This document shows, one piece after another, positions 46,596 to 58,973 of a DNA stretch of 64,000 bases (position 1 is the stretch's first letter; each line of letters begins with the position of its first letter). The translations under genes and the position numbers were made by a program. The notes under the pieces are model-generated. The model was given only the letters and a program-made list of their open reading frames with translations, made no database searches and was not told the origin of the DNA. Source of the stretch: Steinernema hermaphroditum (Eukaryota > Nematoda > Chromadorea > Rhabditida > Steinernematidae); assembly GCA_030435675.1 (NCBI GenBank), contig CM059624.1, positions 14,904,769-14,968,768 on the forward strand, given 5' to 3'.

Positions 46596-46640
46596 GCGAT
46601 GCATTTTCGCATTACATAAATATTCGGTATATGAAGGCGA
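46596..46640 (+). promoter_or_regulatory. Conserved upstream block of F-box-like family, copy 4
   Basis: GCGATGCATTTTCGCATTAC then ATAAAT begins 74 nt before the family-homologous ATG at 46670; a TATA-like GGTATATG follows. Confidence 0.55.
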
Positions 46641-46669
46641 ACTCCGACGTCGTGTTCACATTATTGGCA

Positions 46670-47526
46670 ATGGACGCCCTTCTTTTGGACTTCTACGATG
46701 AAGTCATCCAGCGAATCTCCAAATCTGACATTGAACGTCTTAAGCTCTTATCAGGATACTGGTCATCTGCAGCCGAAACTCATTTCGACAGGCGCCGCGA
46801 GCTGAGTGTTTGGTTGAAATCGAACAACGAAGGCACTAAATTCGGCGTCAAGGTCAACTCTGGGGAAGGCAATGTTCCTTTCGAAATAGACTTCAAGTAC
46901 GACCGAATCAGCAACATTTACTTTGAGAAGGCACCGCCCAATGAAACAGTGGAAGAGACACTGGAACACTTTCGAACGAAAACGCTGCCGATGCTTCGAT
47001 CACTTGCTAGCGGTTGTAGATTGAATGCATTCGTGGATGCATTACAACCACTTACGACATCAGCTTTGATGGACTAAAGGATTGCAGTGCCCTGTTGGGC
47101 ATCTGGGTCGGCAACTATGGAGAAAAGTGCCACGAGTTGATAAGGCGCCAGGTCGAAATCGGTAATTTGAAAGGTCTGGATTTAAGAAGAAATACTACAT
47201 GGCCAGCGGACTTTCAACAATTGTTCAAGGTCTTCGTAAAATCACCAAAATTTAGGAACCTTGACATATCATATTCAAATCTCAGATTGGACTTCCACGT
47301 CGTTTCTTGTGTGTTCGGTCGCTTCTTCAATGGAGAACTGACTTATTTCTGTCTTAGAGGAAATCCCTCATTTCCCTTTGATGATTTGAGAACTCTCTAC
47401 CCACAATTTGCAGTAATATCTGGGCTCACTCAATGCGAAATTGTTTGGAGCGTTCCCTATACAAAGAAGAAGGTACAGGCCACCTTTTCTAACGAACAAA
47501 TAGAGGCAGTTGGTCTCCTTGCATGA
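46670..47526 (+). pseudogene. F-box-like family copy 4, frameshifted
   Basis: The N-terminal half (MDALLLDFYDEVIQRISKSD ... MLRSLASGCRLN) and the C-terminal half (DISFDGLKDCSALLGIWVGN ... YPQFAVI) are in different frames. The shift lies near 47053-47062, just before the FDGLKDC block, so the first frame stops at about 47077. Another ATG in frame at 46631 exists, but 46670 aligns with the other copies. Confidence 0.75.
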
Positions 47527-48083
47527 TTCATCTCCTTCCATAAAGCTGTCCCTTATTTGATAAATATAAATATGTGTTCTGTGTTGCACATTGTATAAGT
47601 TGGGCATTTTACGCATATAAAAGAAGGATTTCAATCGAGCAGACTCAGAATTCACAGTAGATACTCCGGATTAGAATGAACGGTGTTAATAGAGACTCAG
47701 CCAGTTGAGTACAAAATCACGGAATTAATAAAAACTAGTAATTTCTTGAGGTACCTAGACCATATACGAGACCATTGAAAACTTTTCCAAAGTAGACGGT
47801 CTGCTCTAATTTTCAATTTTGGTCCCATAACGATCACCTTTACGCTATTGATTTCGTTACGGTATGTGAAATTTTTTCGTTTGCGAATTTTGTCTAAAAA
47901 AGTCGTGGCAGGAGCCTTGCTCTTGAATCGCCAACATTGCCCGGAGTGTTCGCGAACTATGAACACCGCAGCCATCTCTGCACTCCGCATCTTGTTCTTC
48001 TACACTGTCTAGACAGATCGTTTGCAGATGACCAGCCTCCAGTCGCCCTCAATTTCATTTTGGTATCGGTCGGAAGCGCTCAT
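47527..48083. other. Spacer and promoter region of the secreted Cys-rich gene
   Basis: No gene; the right end is expected to carry the promoter of the gene starting at 48084. Confidence 0.4.
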
Positions 48084-50954
48084 ATGGCTACGAAACCTCT
48101 TCTCCTCTCGGGTTTGCTTCTATGCGTTTTCTTTCTTTCAGTCGCTTCTGATGATTACGGTAAGATTGATTGATTACTTCTATTTTAGTAATTTCATCAA
48201 CGAACAACTTCCAGATCTGTGCATCCACTCATGGGTTAAGAAGCCCCCGGAGAATAAGAACCAATCGAAGTTTTTAACGGAAGATTTTCTAAAGAACTTT
48301 TACAGTACTTCTTCAAAAATGGTGAGTTCTCTTCAGTTTTTGGTGTTTACGCAGTTCCTTCTTAAGTGGGATCGCACCGATATGTTCAGTGGTGTCGATG
48401 CAACTAAAATATGGACTCACTACAAGTCAACGAAGCCGTACTGCCTCTACTTGAAGCCTGTGAATGAGGCATTGAAGGATGCTATGTACAGCAACGATAT
48501 CTTTCACTCTGCTCTTCTTAATTCAACCATCTTCGATATTCTGTCTTTTGACAAGTCCGTAGTCGAGGTGTGCAGCAAGCCGGGAGCGGAAGAAGCTGGA
48601 ATTGGTCACGTGAAGCTATTGAATGTATGTCTATCTCGTTGAATCAATGCACACAAATTAGCTTAGAAGGCAAGCAGAGGTATCCGTCGAGCAAAATGGG
48701 TTAAAGTCAGATGGTATTGCTGTCGACCTGCCCACTGTGGTAAAACGATCGATGAAATTGAAACGCGAATGCTGACAATGCTGTTACCGGTCAACTACCA
48801 ACCGAAGAGGTCACACTTTTATGGTAACCACTCTGCTGGCGCACATCTGAAGAAGCGGTCTATCTCCCCGTGCTTTGACATTTATGGAGAACGTTATGAA
48901 TTCGCTACGCCGCACTACGACACTCCCGTTTGCCCAGTATACGCTTTTTACGATGCGAAATCACCCAGCTACGAGTTCAATCATGGGATGAGTCGGAAAC
49001 GCTCCGCTTTGAATGAGATGTGGAAAACTTGTTTATTGGTAAGTCACATGGAACGCCCTTAATCATTTAACGCCCTTTTAGGACGCTAATTCAACAGTAA
49101 ATACATGCTTTTGGGATTACAAGAACTTGCTTGCTCCCGTGGAACTGAAATGCTGCTGTCGGCGTGATCTCAAGGGTTGCACGTACAAGCTTAGCAATCG
49201 TCGTCAGTACACGCGCTGTTTCCAGTTCTTCGGACGCATAAGAGAAGGAGGAATACTCGACGATTCCTACCCGCGTGGCGACTCGTACCGCGCTGCTTCA
49301 GCTGATGCATGCTTTATGCAACTTCGATTTGATTCGAACTGGCCTACGACAGGAATCGCATTCACTACTCGCGCTGCTACACCTAAGAGAGACCATGAAT
49401 GTTTACGGAAATTGCATGAGCGCAATGTATCGGTTCACTGTGAAGTCAAGCTGCATGGTGGACGAGTTCAATGTCCGTTTGATGCAAAACCGGAATTAAC
49501 GGAGGGCTTTACGCGCTCCTGTTGTTGTCGTGGAACAGATCTGTGCAATTTGTCCTACGCAGTAAGATATTTATTTGTTCATTCTTTAGCATTAACGTCT
49601 ATGTTTTCAGAGAGAGATGGTGATTGAAATGATTCAAAGTGTAGTGAGGACGATAATGTCTCATCAAATCAACACGGGGAAGCAAATCGAAGGCCACGAA
49701 GTGGCTCTGAAGGAATGCCCGGCTAACCCTAATGAATATCTGTACACTGAAAAAAAATGTGTTCAGTACCATTTGCCGAACTACGAGCGGCTTAATTTGA
49801 TTGAAAGTCTGTTGACCCTTGAGACCTTGTCGATTTACAGAGGTGTTTCAGACCACAATTTCCATATTAAAGATTACGTTGAATTTGGGAAGTTCAGCAA
49901 GTGTTCTCTACTTGAAATCCAGCTGACCAAGAACGCTTTTACTGGCAAGACGAGTAACGGAAGAAAATGCGCGGATTTAGCAGGTACGCGTTGAATGCGA
50001 CAGTTTTGTCAAATCAATCGTCATTCAGGAAACAAGAAACTTCCCATTATGCTCAACACGACACTGTTCGTTCTTCGATGTGAATGCAGCGGAGGAGAAA
50101 TTTGCAATTTCAACAAGAACTCTCCAGAAGTTATGGCGATTGACGTAAGCTGTGATAAGAAACTACCATGTCCTAATAGATCGCCTTTCTAGACCCGATC
50201 GCCATGCAATACTGGCACGACTGGCGAATCATCTATGCTGTACACGAAGGTTCAAAAGAACTCTGAGCCATCCTCCTGTTGGGCATTTGTGGGAGATTTC
50301 GACAAAAACGGACAAATAGCAAAGACGCTTGCTAGCGCGAATCAGTCAACCATTATTAGTACACATGACTTCCCTACAGGTGTGCCTCAAGTCTGCCAGA
50401 TGGTGCCCACAAACTACGGACACGCTGTACATTGCGCCTGTCCATCAAAAGATCATAAACCTTGCAATGATGTATCTCTCCTGAACAAAGCCGTTAATTT
50501 GTACTACGGACGGTCAAGAATAGAAGTCTCCTCAGACGATGTATGTTTGCATATCTTTCTACATTGCCCATCATAAGTGCCGCTTAGGAAGCATTCGAAT
50601 GCCAACTCGATGAGAAGCGTGAAGTTTGCTATAAGCCAGGATGTTTCCTAACGGTTGAGCGAAATGAAACGAGGTTGGGATGTATTCATCGCAGTGCGAA
50701 TTTGGAAACGCAAGGTACAGAAGAAGACTGTTGAACCTGAGTTGAAAGAAGTATTTACAGATCGCTACGAGAGACGTTTATGCTTGTCAACGGGAATGCA
50801 GAATGACTGCAAAATTGTAGTCCCTACTGAAATGTCCGACAAGGAACTGCACATCTTGTGCTGTTGCAACGGAGGACCCGACTGCAAGAGCGAGGAATTT
50901 ACCGAGAAGCGGCGCATCACGCTGCTGGATCTAATCGATCTCATGAAAAGATAG
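48084..50954 (+). CDS. Secreted, cysteine-rich modular protein (about 820-831 aa), unrecognised
   Basis: Nine exons join in phase: 48084-48159, 48215-48624, 48667-49038, 49082-49561, 49611-49983, 50029-50144, 50193-50540, 50588-50714 and 50761-50954; introns are 42-55 nt. The N-terminus is a clear signal peptide (KPLLLSGLLLCVFFLSVAS) and there is no membrane anchor. The body repeats a module that ends in a cysteine cluster: WYCCRPAHC, KCCCRRDLKGC, SCCCRGTDLCN, RCECSGGEICN, HCACPSKDHKPCN, LCCCNGGPDC. The CCC..(G)xDxCN ending resembles small nematode secreted cysteine domains (ET or three-finger/Ly6-like), here strung in tandem and separated by longer, diverged spacers. Module boundaries tend to fall near introns. 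A possible extra 33-nt intron at 48322-48354 is also in frame, so exon 2 may be split. Function unknown; extracellular by inference. Confidence 0.8.
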
Positions 50955-51281
50955 CTTTCTTTGTCGCATGTGTATGTTCACGTTTCTGAAAGCCCATCTC
51001 TCTAGATGTTTCCGTATTCTTTCAGATGAGGTCCTTTATGAAGGGTAGTCGAGGGCAGCTCATATCTCGCACTTTGGACTAGAACGTCAAGCATGAGTTA
51101 TTGTCATTAGGCCACGTGCTGCTTCTCCAAGTTACAAAACCCCTTTATCACATCCCCACAAACCATAAGCGAATCTTAAGCGACTAACAGTGAACGGAGT
51201 ACATACCAGAAAAATGATAAGACTGGATTATTAATAGAGATACAGTAAATACGGAAGGGATATATATATATGTACAATAAT
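50955..51281. other. Convergent 3' spacer
   Basis: 3' flanks of the Cys-rich gene (+) and BROX (-). It contains a short TATATATA run near 51260. No gene. Confidence 0.5.
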
Positions 51282-53067
51282 TTACGATATAACACATCCA
51301 CTCGAGTTGCTTGGATCCTTATCCGTTTGATAAATTTTCTCTTCTTTTACCGCTGGAATATCCTTCGAACTCTTCTTCAGCTTTGAGAAATCTGGCATAT
51401 CTGCCTTAGAAATGTCAAAAGCGGCATAACTGGCTGTAGTCCAGGCCTGAAATTGATCGAATGAGAGATAAGGTGGAACAGACAGGTTGTGGCAGCTCAC
51501 CTCAGCAAGTTTCGGCAGGGCGAACGGTTCCGGCTTGGCCAATCCAAAGTTGGCTTTACTGTCCAGTTCCGGACATACTTCAGGCACCTTTTGATGATAA
51601 ATAAATCCATTCTCTCGCTTGGCCTTCTCCAAGTGCCGATTCAGAAGTGGCTCCACCCGCCGAAAGAACAGATGCTTATCGGGCTGCGCGAGGAATCCCG
51701 GACCCGGCGACTTGGCGTACTTCGAGCAAAAATCTTCGGCGATATGGAACTCAGACACACCTTCTTGGCATGCCCTAACGGCATCGCCGCATTTGTCTTC
51801 GGCCAGCAGCGATTCGCCCAAAAAGGCGTAGGCGTAAGCACTATAGATGCGCCCTTTGAGCTGCATATATTTGCGCCAGCGACCAAAAACCGATTCGTCG
51901 AGCGATTCCAGGAGTTTGTCTATAACATGTCTAGACAGTCTGGACAAAAGCAGACCAACACTCACCTCCCTTCGCAAACATCATCGAAGTTTCATTGGCC
52001 AACGCTGAAATCAACGTTGGCGCGTGCTTCAGCTCTATAGCCCTGGCTAGCGTGACTTCTTGGGCTTCGGCGGAGCACTGAGTTTCATAGCACAACAGAA
52101 TTTTCGGATCAAAATCGGAGCCGGGAATGTCCGAAGCCCCCGACAGCCGGCCGCAATTCTCTCTCACAAAGGCAAAGATTCCGGCGGCCTTTCGCAGACA
52201 CGTGTGACACATTTTCGCATCACCCTCGCGAACTTCGTCCTTGCCGGCCAGCCACGCCGCATGTTTCGTATACCAGATGGCCATGTTTAGGCAGAGGGAG
52301 AGGAGTTCGAAGTAGGCCTCGCTGACTTCCCTAAGAAAACGAGGATGCAAGAAGCAAGCATGAATGAACACACACTGCCGTCGATCCCAACATTGAATTC
52401 GTCCACCGGAATCGCAGTACTGAATAGAGCTTGCTGCGTATGTCCGCATCTTCTTCGCCCGGCGGTCGGACAAATCCACCGAAAAGAGCGAGATACTCGT
52501 TGAATTCTTCTTCGAGCATTTGGCGGTCGTAGCTGGCGCTGGCGAGGTGTTCGATGAAGTGGTCGCGGCGAATTCGGAGTTCGCTAAAACAATATGCAAA
52601 TGAAATCAGAAGATTTTTGTGACAGATCCTGGTGAAAGACAAAGCCAATGCATTAGACAGCCAGGACGACAATTCATAAGCGAAATGAGACGTCTAACGT
52701 TATTTTAAATACAAGCTACCTTCAAATACTAACCAAATGGTTGTTTGAGATAGCACTACTCAGTTTCCATCATTTAATGTTGCAAGCAAGTCGATTTTGC
52801 AATTCAGACCAGACAATTTTGTAGTTGGCTAGGCAGACAATCTGTGAGGCTAGTGGGGCTAAAAGGCTAAAAAACTTCTTCTACTACAATTTTACTGCCT
52901 GGTTGATAAGAAATTTTGCAGAATTTCATCTAGATTTCAACTTCGCAACCATCATGGTAAACTCACCTGCATATCTTTGAGGCTTTGTCGTTCGACAGAA
53001 TGCCCTTCAGCTCGAACTTGACGTGATCTGTCGCCTTCAGCGGATTCCGATGGAACCACTGCGACAT
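51282..53067 (-). CDS. BROX, BRO1-domain protein with C-terminal CAAX box (419 aa)
   Basis: Five exons (53067-52967, 52583-52374, 52330-51966, 51919-51501, 51446-51282) join in phase. The start MSQWFHRNPLKATDHVKFEL matches the BROX N-terminus. BRO1 core motifs follow: NMAIWYTKHAAWLAGKDEV, CSAEAQEVTLARAIELKHAP, WRKYMQLKGRIYSAYAYA, ENGFIYHQKVPEVCPELD. Length equals human BROX (411). The protein ends CVIS, a CAAX prenylation signal as in vertebrate BROX. The family binds ESCRT-III (CHMP4/CHMP5) and acts at nuclear-envelope and membrane repair. An acceptor (ttttcag) lies 2 nt before the ATG with no donor upstream, suggesting trans-splicing; it is the third gene of the tim-50/dph-3/brox cluster. 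A 'gtgtgt' donor for exon 2 is chosen because it alone keeps the frame. Confidence 0.92.
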
Positions 53068-53385
53068 GTCTGAAAAGGCGAATGTAAAATATCGATTTCG
53101 CTCATGAAAACACAAAACGTCACACTTGCGCGGCGGAATGAAAGGAGCCTCCGTGGTGAATCATTCAAGTGTCGCGATAAACCGCGATAGATATGAGAAG
53201 CACTGTGTCGACAGTGAGAATTCCAAACGATACTTTCCAACGAAGTCATAAATTTGTAACAATAAACAACAAGATAATCAATATCGATAAGATATAGATA
53301 GATATATCGATAGGATACAACGAAACCAGTACACATCCTGGGGAACTTTTCTCAAGTGCTCCAACATACAAACAAAGCAGTGATC

Positions 53386-53634
53386 TTATTCCGTTTGTTT
53401 CTGCTTTGTCGTCGCTGGAATTGATATTTCCTCGGTGATCATGAACTGGTCCAAGTCGTAGATAACCCTGATGACAAGGGAACAGCTCGGACACGTCGCT
53501 ATGTCATCTCCTGCTTCCAGTGCTTCTTTTGAAATCTCGAAACGGTCGCCACAGGGACACGGGTAGTGATAGAGTTCCGTCTCCTCGTCATATTCGAAAT
53601 CTTCGATCTCCACTTCATCGTGAAACACTGACAT
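53386..53634 (-). CDS. dph-3: DPH3, diphthamide biosynthesis CSL zinc-finger protein (82 aa)
   Basis: A single exon encodes [20 protein letters not shown], then [33 protein letters not shown] and a short tail. The CxC...CxxC zinc ribbon and the acidic [11 protein letters not shown] motif define the DPH3/KTI11 family, and the length (82 aa) is exactly typical. DPH3 donates electrons to the DPH1-DPH2 radical SAM enzyme for diphthamide on eEF2 and also serves Elongator. A ttttcag acceptor lies 12 nt upstream of the ATG with no nearby donor, consistent with spliced-leader addition. It lies 383 nt downstream of TIM50 and 318 nt upstream of BROX on the same strand. Confidence 0.95.
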   Translation of the reverse strand: MSVFHDEVEIEDFEYDEETELYHYPCPCGDRFEISKEALEAGDDIATCPSCSLVIRVIYDLDQFMITEEISIPATTKQKQTE

Positions 53635-54017
53635 TTCGGTTATCTCTGAAAATATGTCAAGCGTAAGAGGCAAATAACAGGTTGAGACATGAATGGCGAA
53701 AAATCACCTAGGCAGACACACATTCAAGACCAGACAACCGATTCGCAGCTCTCTACCTACATTCTACAGATCGGTCGAGAATAGACAGTTCAGAGGAGAC
53801 AATCAACATTCACACCGAGCTCATTCCGCGGCTGCAAACTCCACCAAACGGTCTAGCTCATGCTTCAACGATAACCACTACTGCCTGAGCGTACAACTAA
53901 ACACAAGAAAGTAAACACATTCAAACGAATCTTTTTATCGCGCGTAAAACTGTGAGTATAGCAGGAACAACAAAACAATCATCAACAATCCTAATCGAGG
54001 CACTTGTTATTCAAAAC

Positions 54018-55501
54018 TTAAACGCGATGACGACGTCCGGGAATCCAACTCGAGTATTTCGATAAATATCCTTGGCCCTGACCCGTTTCTTCCTTGCGCT
54101 TCTGCTCCTGTTCGGCAACGTACATGGCTCTATTCCTGAACTCCTTTGCGGGATCGTCGAACTGACTGTAGTACTGCAGCGTTGGCCTTACATCATCTAC
54201 ATCGCTCAGGTGAATCGCTAAACAAGATGGTTAATGATATGGCTCTGGTGATGTACAAGCTTACTTTTCAGGAGTTCGGCGAGATCAACCAGTGTGGTAT
54301 CGTTCATGTCACCCTCCCACTTAGGCACGCGGAGGACATTCTCTGGGTTCAGCTGGTACGACTGTGGATCGAAATCGATGTAGATCACTTTGCTCAAATC
54401 GCGGTTCAGGCGGGATAAATCCTGTAAAAGACGATATTAGAATTTAGAACCTGATCTTAATCGCTTACCTTAACGTGCGCACCTTTCATATACTTCGTAT
54501 TGTCCCTGTACAGTCTGTACATAATGCGCTGTTTCGGGTCAATTGAGTGTGCGATGGGCTCCGCGGTGAAGCTATTCTCCACCGAGTAGATGACCACCTC
54601 AAAATTTGGATACCCAACTACATCAAGGAAGTAGTCGAGTGCGGGGCGCTTCTTGAACCGGTGACCATCCCGGTAGCTCCACTCCGGGTTGACCAAGACA
54701 TTCTTCATCTCGAGAACCAGTGTGTACTTCGGCTGGTGATATGGTGGTGGCAGGGGATCGGGAAGCAACACTTTGCGGCTGGGCTCAATGACGTAGTCTC
54801 TCCATTCGTAATATCCGTTCAGCACTCGGTAGAAAGGCGCCAAGATGCTTCCTGAGTGCTCGTCTTTAATGACGTTTCCTTCATCGTCACGCTTCGCTCG
54901 CCCTGTAAAAGAAATAGGTTACAAAAATATAGCGAGAGAAAGCAGTTAATTACCGTAGTAGTAACAAAAATAGACCAGTCCCACCAGGGAACCGCCGAAC
55001 ACGAAAAAGCCTCCGACTTTCGTGTTCCTCGTGGTCTTTTGGCGCTTCTTCTCATCTTCGGGCAGGTCTTCATCAATATGAAGACCGAACCGCTCCTTAA
55101 ATTGACGGAAAAGTCCATTTTTCTTCACGGCAGCGGGAGCCGCCGCTAGCGGCTCTGTCATCTGTGGCTCGACCGTCTCCTTAAATGCACGTTCTTTTAG
55201 AGATTATCATAAGGGCACCGCGCACCTTCGGCTCCTCATGTACCACCGCTTTTACCTCCGGCTCTGGCTGATTCTGAGGCTTCTCGATCGTGATCTTCGT
55301 CATGTTCACGCGGCCTGGGTTGTCGAAGGGACTCACGACGGGCGGATAGCGGCGCACCGCCGAGAAGCCAATGCCCTTTGGCCGGTCATCGGAGCTTGAT
55401 GCGAGCAGACGGCAAGGTTGGCCGATGGCGATGATGCGCTGCTTGACGAGCAGTTTAGAGCTTGAGGCAGTGGAGAATTGAAGAAATCTTGACGTCGCCA
55501 T
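54018..55501 (-). CDS. TIM50, mitochondrial inner-membrane import receptor (430 aa)
   Basis: Five exons: 55501-55226, 55179-54954, 54902-54469, 54421-54265 and 54217-54018, all in phase. The N-terminus (MATSRFLQFSTASSSKLLVK) is a basic, Ser-rich presequence. A single membrane segment follows (GGFFVFGGSLVGLVYFCYYY). The FCP1-like domain reads YTLVLEMKNVLVNPEWSYRD, RFKKRPALDYFL, YRLYRDNTKYMKGAHVKDLS and NRDLSKVIYIDFDP. The phosphatase DxDx(T/V) motif is replaced by LEMKN, as in TIM50 orthologues, so no phosphatase activity is expected. The C-terminal LLKTIHLSDVDDVRPTLQYY also matches. TIM50 guides presequence proteins from TOM to TIM23. A ttccag acceptor lies 22 nt before the ATG; a three-codon upstream ORF (ATG AGC AGC TGA) sits between the two. 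Confidence 0.95.
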
Positions 55502-57151
55502 TCTTCAGCTGCTCATCAAGGTCTGGAAATAACTCAACACAACATATACTACCGTGGATAAATCAGACCACGTGAATAACATACTAGCCGCACAACATGC
55601 CGAAACGTATGCGCGATGCATCAACATAGCCCTATTGCGGTTGATAACAGCGTGACAGTCCTAGCAGCATTCGAGGTTAATAAAAAAACCACCAGCTACA
55701 AAATACGCAATCTGGCATTGTTATCATTCATTTCAAATCCGTTTCGAGAGCACATCGCAAATTTCGTAGTACCAGGATAGAAACTGAAGAATTAATAGGT
55801 AGGCGATGAAAACTGGAAATTGACATCAGAAACACTAAAAGCTCTATAAACACACAACAGAAGCGCATCATCTTGGCATTAATTCCCTAAAATCATAACA
55901 TAAAGGATATATTACAGCTTCGAAAATGTCAAGCCCACAAAATGGATTATCCAAACATCGCGATGCAGTATGACGGCGGTGTAGAATCAGTATTATGCAG
56001 GCCTATCAAGTCGCAAGTGTGGACAAGAATGAAATTTAAGCACTCGGCGCAGCAAAAAGAGAAGCCAAAGCAGGCCAAGAAGAGCAGAAATTAACACCAC
56101 CGTAAGTACTGAAATTTCACCAATCATTGAAGTGAACTCTTCCACCTTTGCTGATAACCACACAAACACACACAGTAAACGTTTCTCTGTCGTTTCAGAT
56201 GTATCAGGCTCCTAAAGCTGAGTGCTGAAAGCATACAGTGAATTACAACAAAGGTCGGAAATCGGAGATTTTACATGCAACGAAATTACGAGGCTCAGTT
56301 GAAGCTTCTCCATCCAAGGGCGTCACTTAAACCTATCATTCGTACAACCAATGCCTAAATAGTACAACAAGGCTGCATGCTCGAACCAGAACGCCATAAG
56401 CGGTAGATTATGCCCAGGCTAGGCGCTGTTAACGTAAGGCTGAGTTGGTGAACCGTATCATGTCGCATCAGCCAGTGTCTTGAACACAAAACGGTGACGG
56501 TGGCCGTATGAACAAAATAAGAGAACAGTCAACAAAGTACATTGCAAATACACGACATGAGGACATGATTTCGAGGCGGAAATTGACCAGGTAATGAGAC
56601 GAAATCTATTACAGTCACTGTTGCTTGCCGAACACATAATTATAACGCCTCGCAAAGCGCATCAACATCAGATAACGTCTGTTGCCGCAAAATCCCTAAT
56701 TCATTTTACATTATTTACGTGTATATCATAGAAGGGGCATTACAAACGATGCAAAACACTGTTTGGAACCCACCTTGCATCGGTCACCGACCACCAAAAT
56801 ATGCCACATGAATTGCCTACACACACTGCAAAGGTTTCGCGCTACTGCTGACAGTCGGAACCGCAAGAAATGACGTATTTTACTGCAAAAAGTTCACAAG
56901 AAAGTGTCTCCCCAAATCAGAACGCTTCCGTGCAGAAAGCGCCTTACGCAATTCGCACCACCGTACTCTGGAAGAAGCGCATGTGGCTTATCGCTTTAGG
57001 ACCCAGATTTCCCGCAAAGAGACGAAATCTCATTTCTGAAAGCGACATAGAAGCGGTTGCTTTAAGTTGACCTGTGACAGGTCTATGAGACGCCAGACAC
57101 TTGAGTCTAATTTGGAACTCATTTATTGAAATGCTTTTATTAAAAGCAGGT
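55502..57151. other. Intergenic region upstream of TIM50
   Basis: No supported exon in 1.65 kb. The left end should hold the TIM50/operon promoter, the right end the 3' UTR of prolidase. A minus-strand frame at 56458-56655 has no motif. Confidence 0.45.
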
Positions 57152-58973
57152 CTAGTGCTTCATGAACTCTTCGATTTCCTCGACGGTTCGTGGCAGATTC
57201 TGGGACATGTTCTCATTGCCCTTCTCCCAAACCACAATGTCGTCCTCAATGCGAATTCCTCCAAAGCCTCGGAACTCATTTAGTCTCTCCACAATGAAGA
57301 AGTCCTTTTGCTTCGGGTCTGCGAGAGCCCTGTCCAGCAGCTAGAAGAGGACTTTGATGCAAATCCAGATATCCCCACTTACGATATCAATGAAATAACA
57401 TCCGGGTTCAATGGTGATACACATCCTCTCCTGCAGTGTTCGGGTCGTTCTAAGGCTGGACAAACCAGCTTCAGAGGGCCGTGGAACGGCATCGCCTAAG
57501 AAACCGCCAACATCGTGGACATCAAGTCCCATCAAGTGTCCAAGGCCGTGGGGAAGAAAAACAGCTCCGATGCGGGCTTTAACCATCGCGTCGACGTCTC
57601 CTTTCAAGATTCCAGCGCCCTTCAGGCCTTCCAGGAGGACCTTTTCGGCCAACAGGTGCATATCGATCCAACGAACTCCCGGTTTAGCCGCTTTGAACAC
57701 TTCACGATTGGCTTTCAGGACAGCGTTGTAGACGAGTTTCTGGTTTTCTGTGAATTTTCCATTGGCCGGGAAGGAACAGGTCACATCAGAAGCTAGAATC
57801 GTTTTGGTGGCATTACGGTGAAGTAGCTTTTGAGTTTTACCATAACAGTTGTATTCCGGTCCCATGTCGTACATGCACATGTCCCCGTCTTTGATCAGTT
57901 TGCTATTTGGGGCGTTGGCGTGGCCATAGTGGAGGATCGAGCTGTTGCAACCGCTGAAATTGACGGTTAGACCATGCTTTGGGGTAGGGGGATAGAGAAT
58001 AGGGACTGTCGACGTTTAGTAAGTGGTCTTTGACTACGACTACTTACGTAGCAGCAACGCAGGTATAGGCCAAGTGACGACATCCACCATGGTAGTACGA
58101 ATGGTGCCTGAACAAGCTCTCGCACTGATACTCGAACATATTCGGACGAATCGACTTCATGACGTCCTTGTGCGCTTCGCAGGCGATCTTCACCGCATAG
58201 CGCAGAACATCAAGTTCAAGATCGGTCTTGAAGACGCGCAAGTTGGCGATTACTGGATATAAGGTGGCAGTGTCAATGGATGGATTGAAGTGGTCGCGTT
58301 TGGGAAAGCTCGCCGGCACAAGTGTGTTTCCACTGTCGGTGTTTTCGGCTTTCTAAATGTGTAATAACTATAGTAAAAGAGGGGCTATAGAGAACCAGAA
58401 GATAGAGATTTTTCGCTCCGTGAGAGGTCAGGTAGTCGTTTATGGCATACTTGTCGTTGAAGATGACTTCATCCACTTCGTACTTAGCCTTCAGCCACGC
58501 TTCATCGCGGATTCTAAACACTCAAATGAGCCTTTTGAACGCAAAAGTTAACGAATTTAAAGGATGCCTATATGTTTCGCATAAACTCTTTGCTAATTTC
58601 AAACTCCTCTGTACTTACTTTCCTTCCCAAATGGCGAAATCAGGAGGAAGACGGGGCGGGAAGAAGACGCTCTTCCCAGTGGCCACATCGATCACTCCAA
58701 AAGCGTCACTTTCGTGGGCGCCGAAGGCCCAGAAAAAGTAGGATTCCTGCAAATCATCGAGCTCCTTCTATGTAATCCATCCTTGCCCACCTGTCGGAAC
58801 GGCAAATCTTCGGAATCGGTGTTGTAGCGATGCCTTCCGACACCCCCTTGAAGCACGACAAACGTGCCAGCCTTCGGCGGGAGCTTCTGCAATTCAGCGA
58901 CGAGACGACGCCGATTGTCGACGAAAAGTTTCGCCGGAACGTGGTGGGTATTGCCGCCCAGGTCGAAAGACAT
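57152..58973 (-). CDS. Xaa-Pro dipeptidase (prolidase, PEPD), 481 aa
   Basis: Seven exons: 58973-58791, 58746-58619, 58513-58396, 58352-58048, 57953-57841, 57792-57383 and 57340-57152. The protein tracks human prolidase end to end: [79 protein letters not shown] (joined), [30 protein letters not shown] and [15 protein letters not shown]. All five expected dinuclear metal ligands are present: the two Asp of DMG...ASD, His of HGLGH, Glu of IEPG, Glu of RIEDD. It hydrolyses X-Pro dipeptides in the cytosol. Intron 5 (48 nt) is stop-free and could be misread as coding; removing it restores the CYASDVTCS motif. The ATG at 58973 fits the family start; an upstream in-frame GTG at 59006 is not needed. 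Confidence 0.95.
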
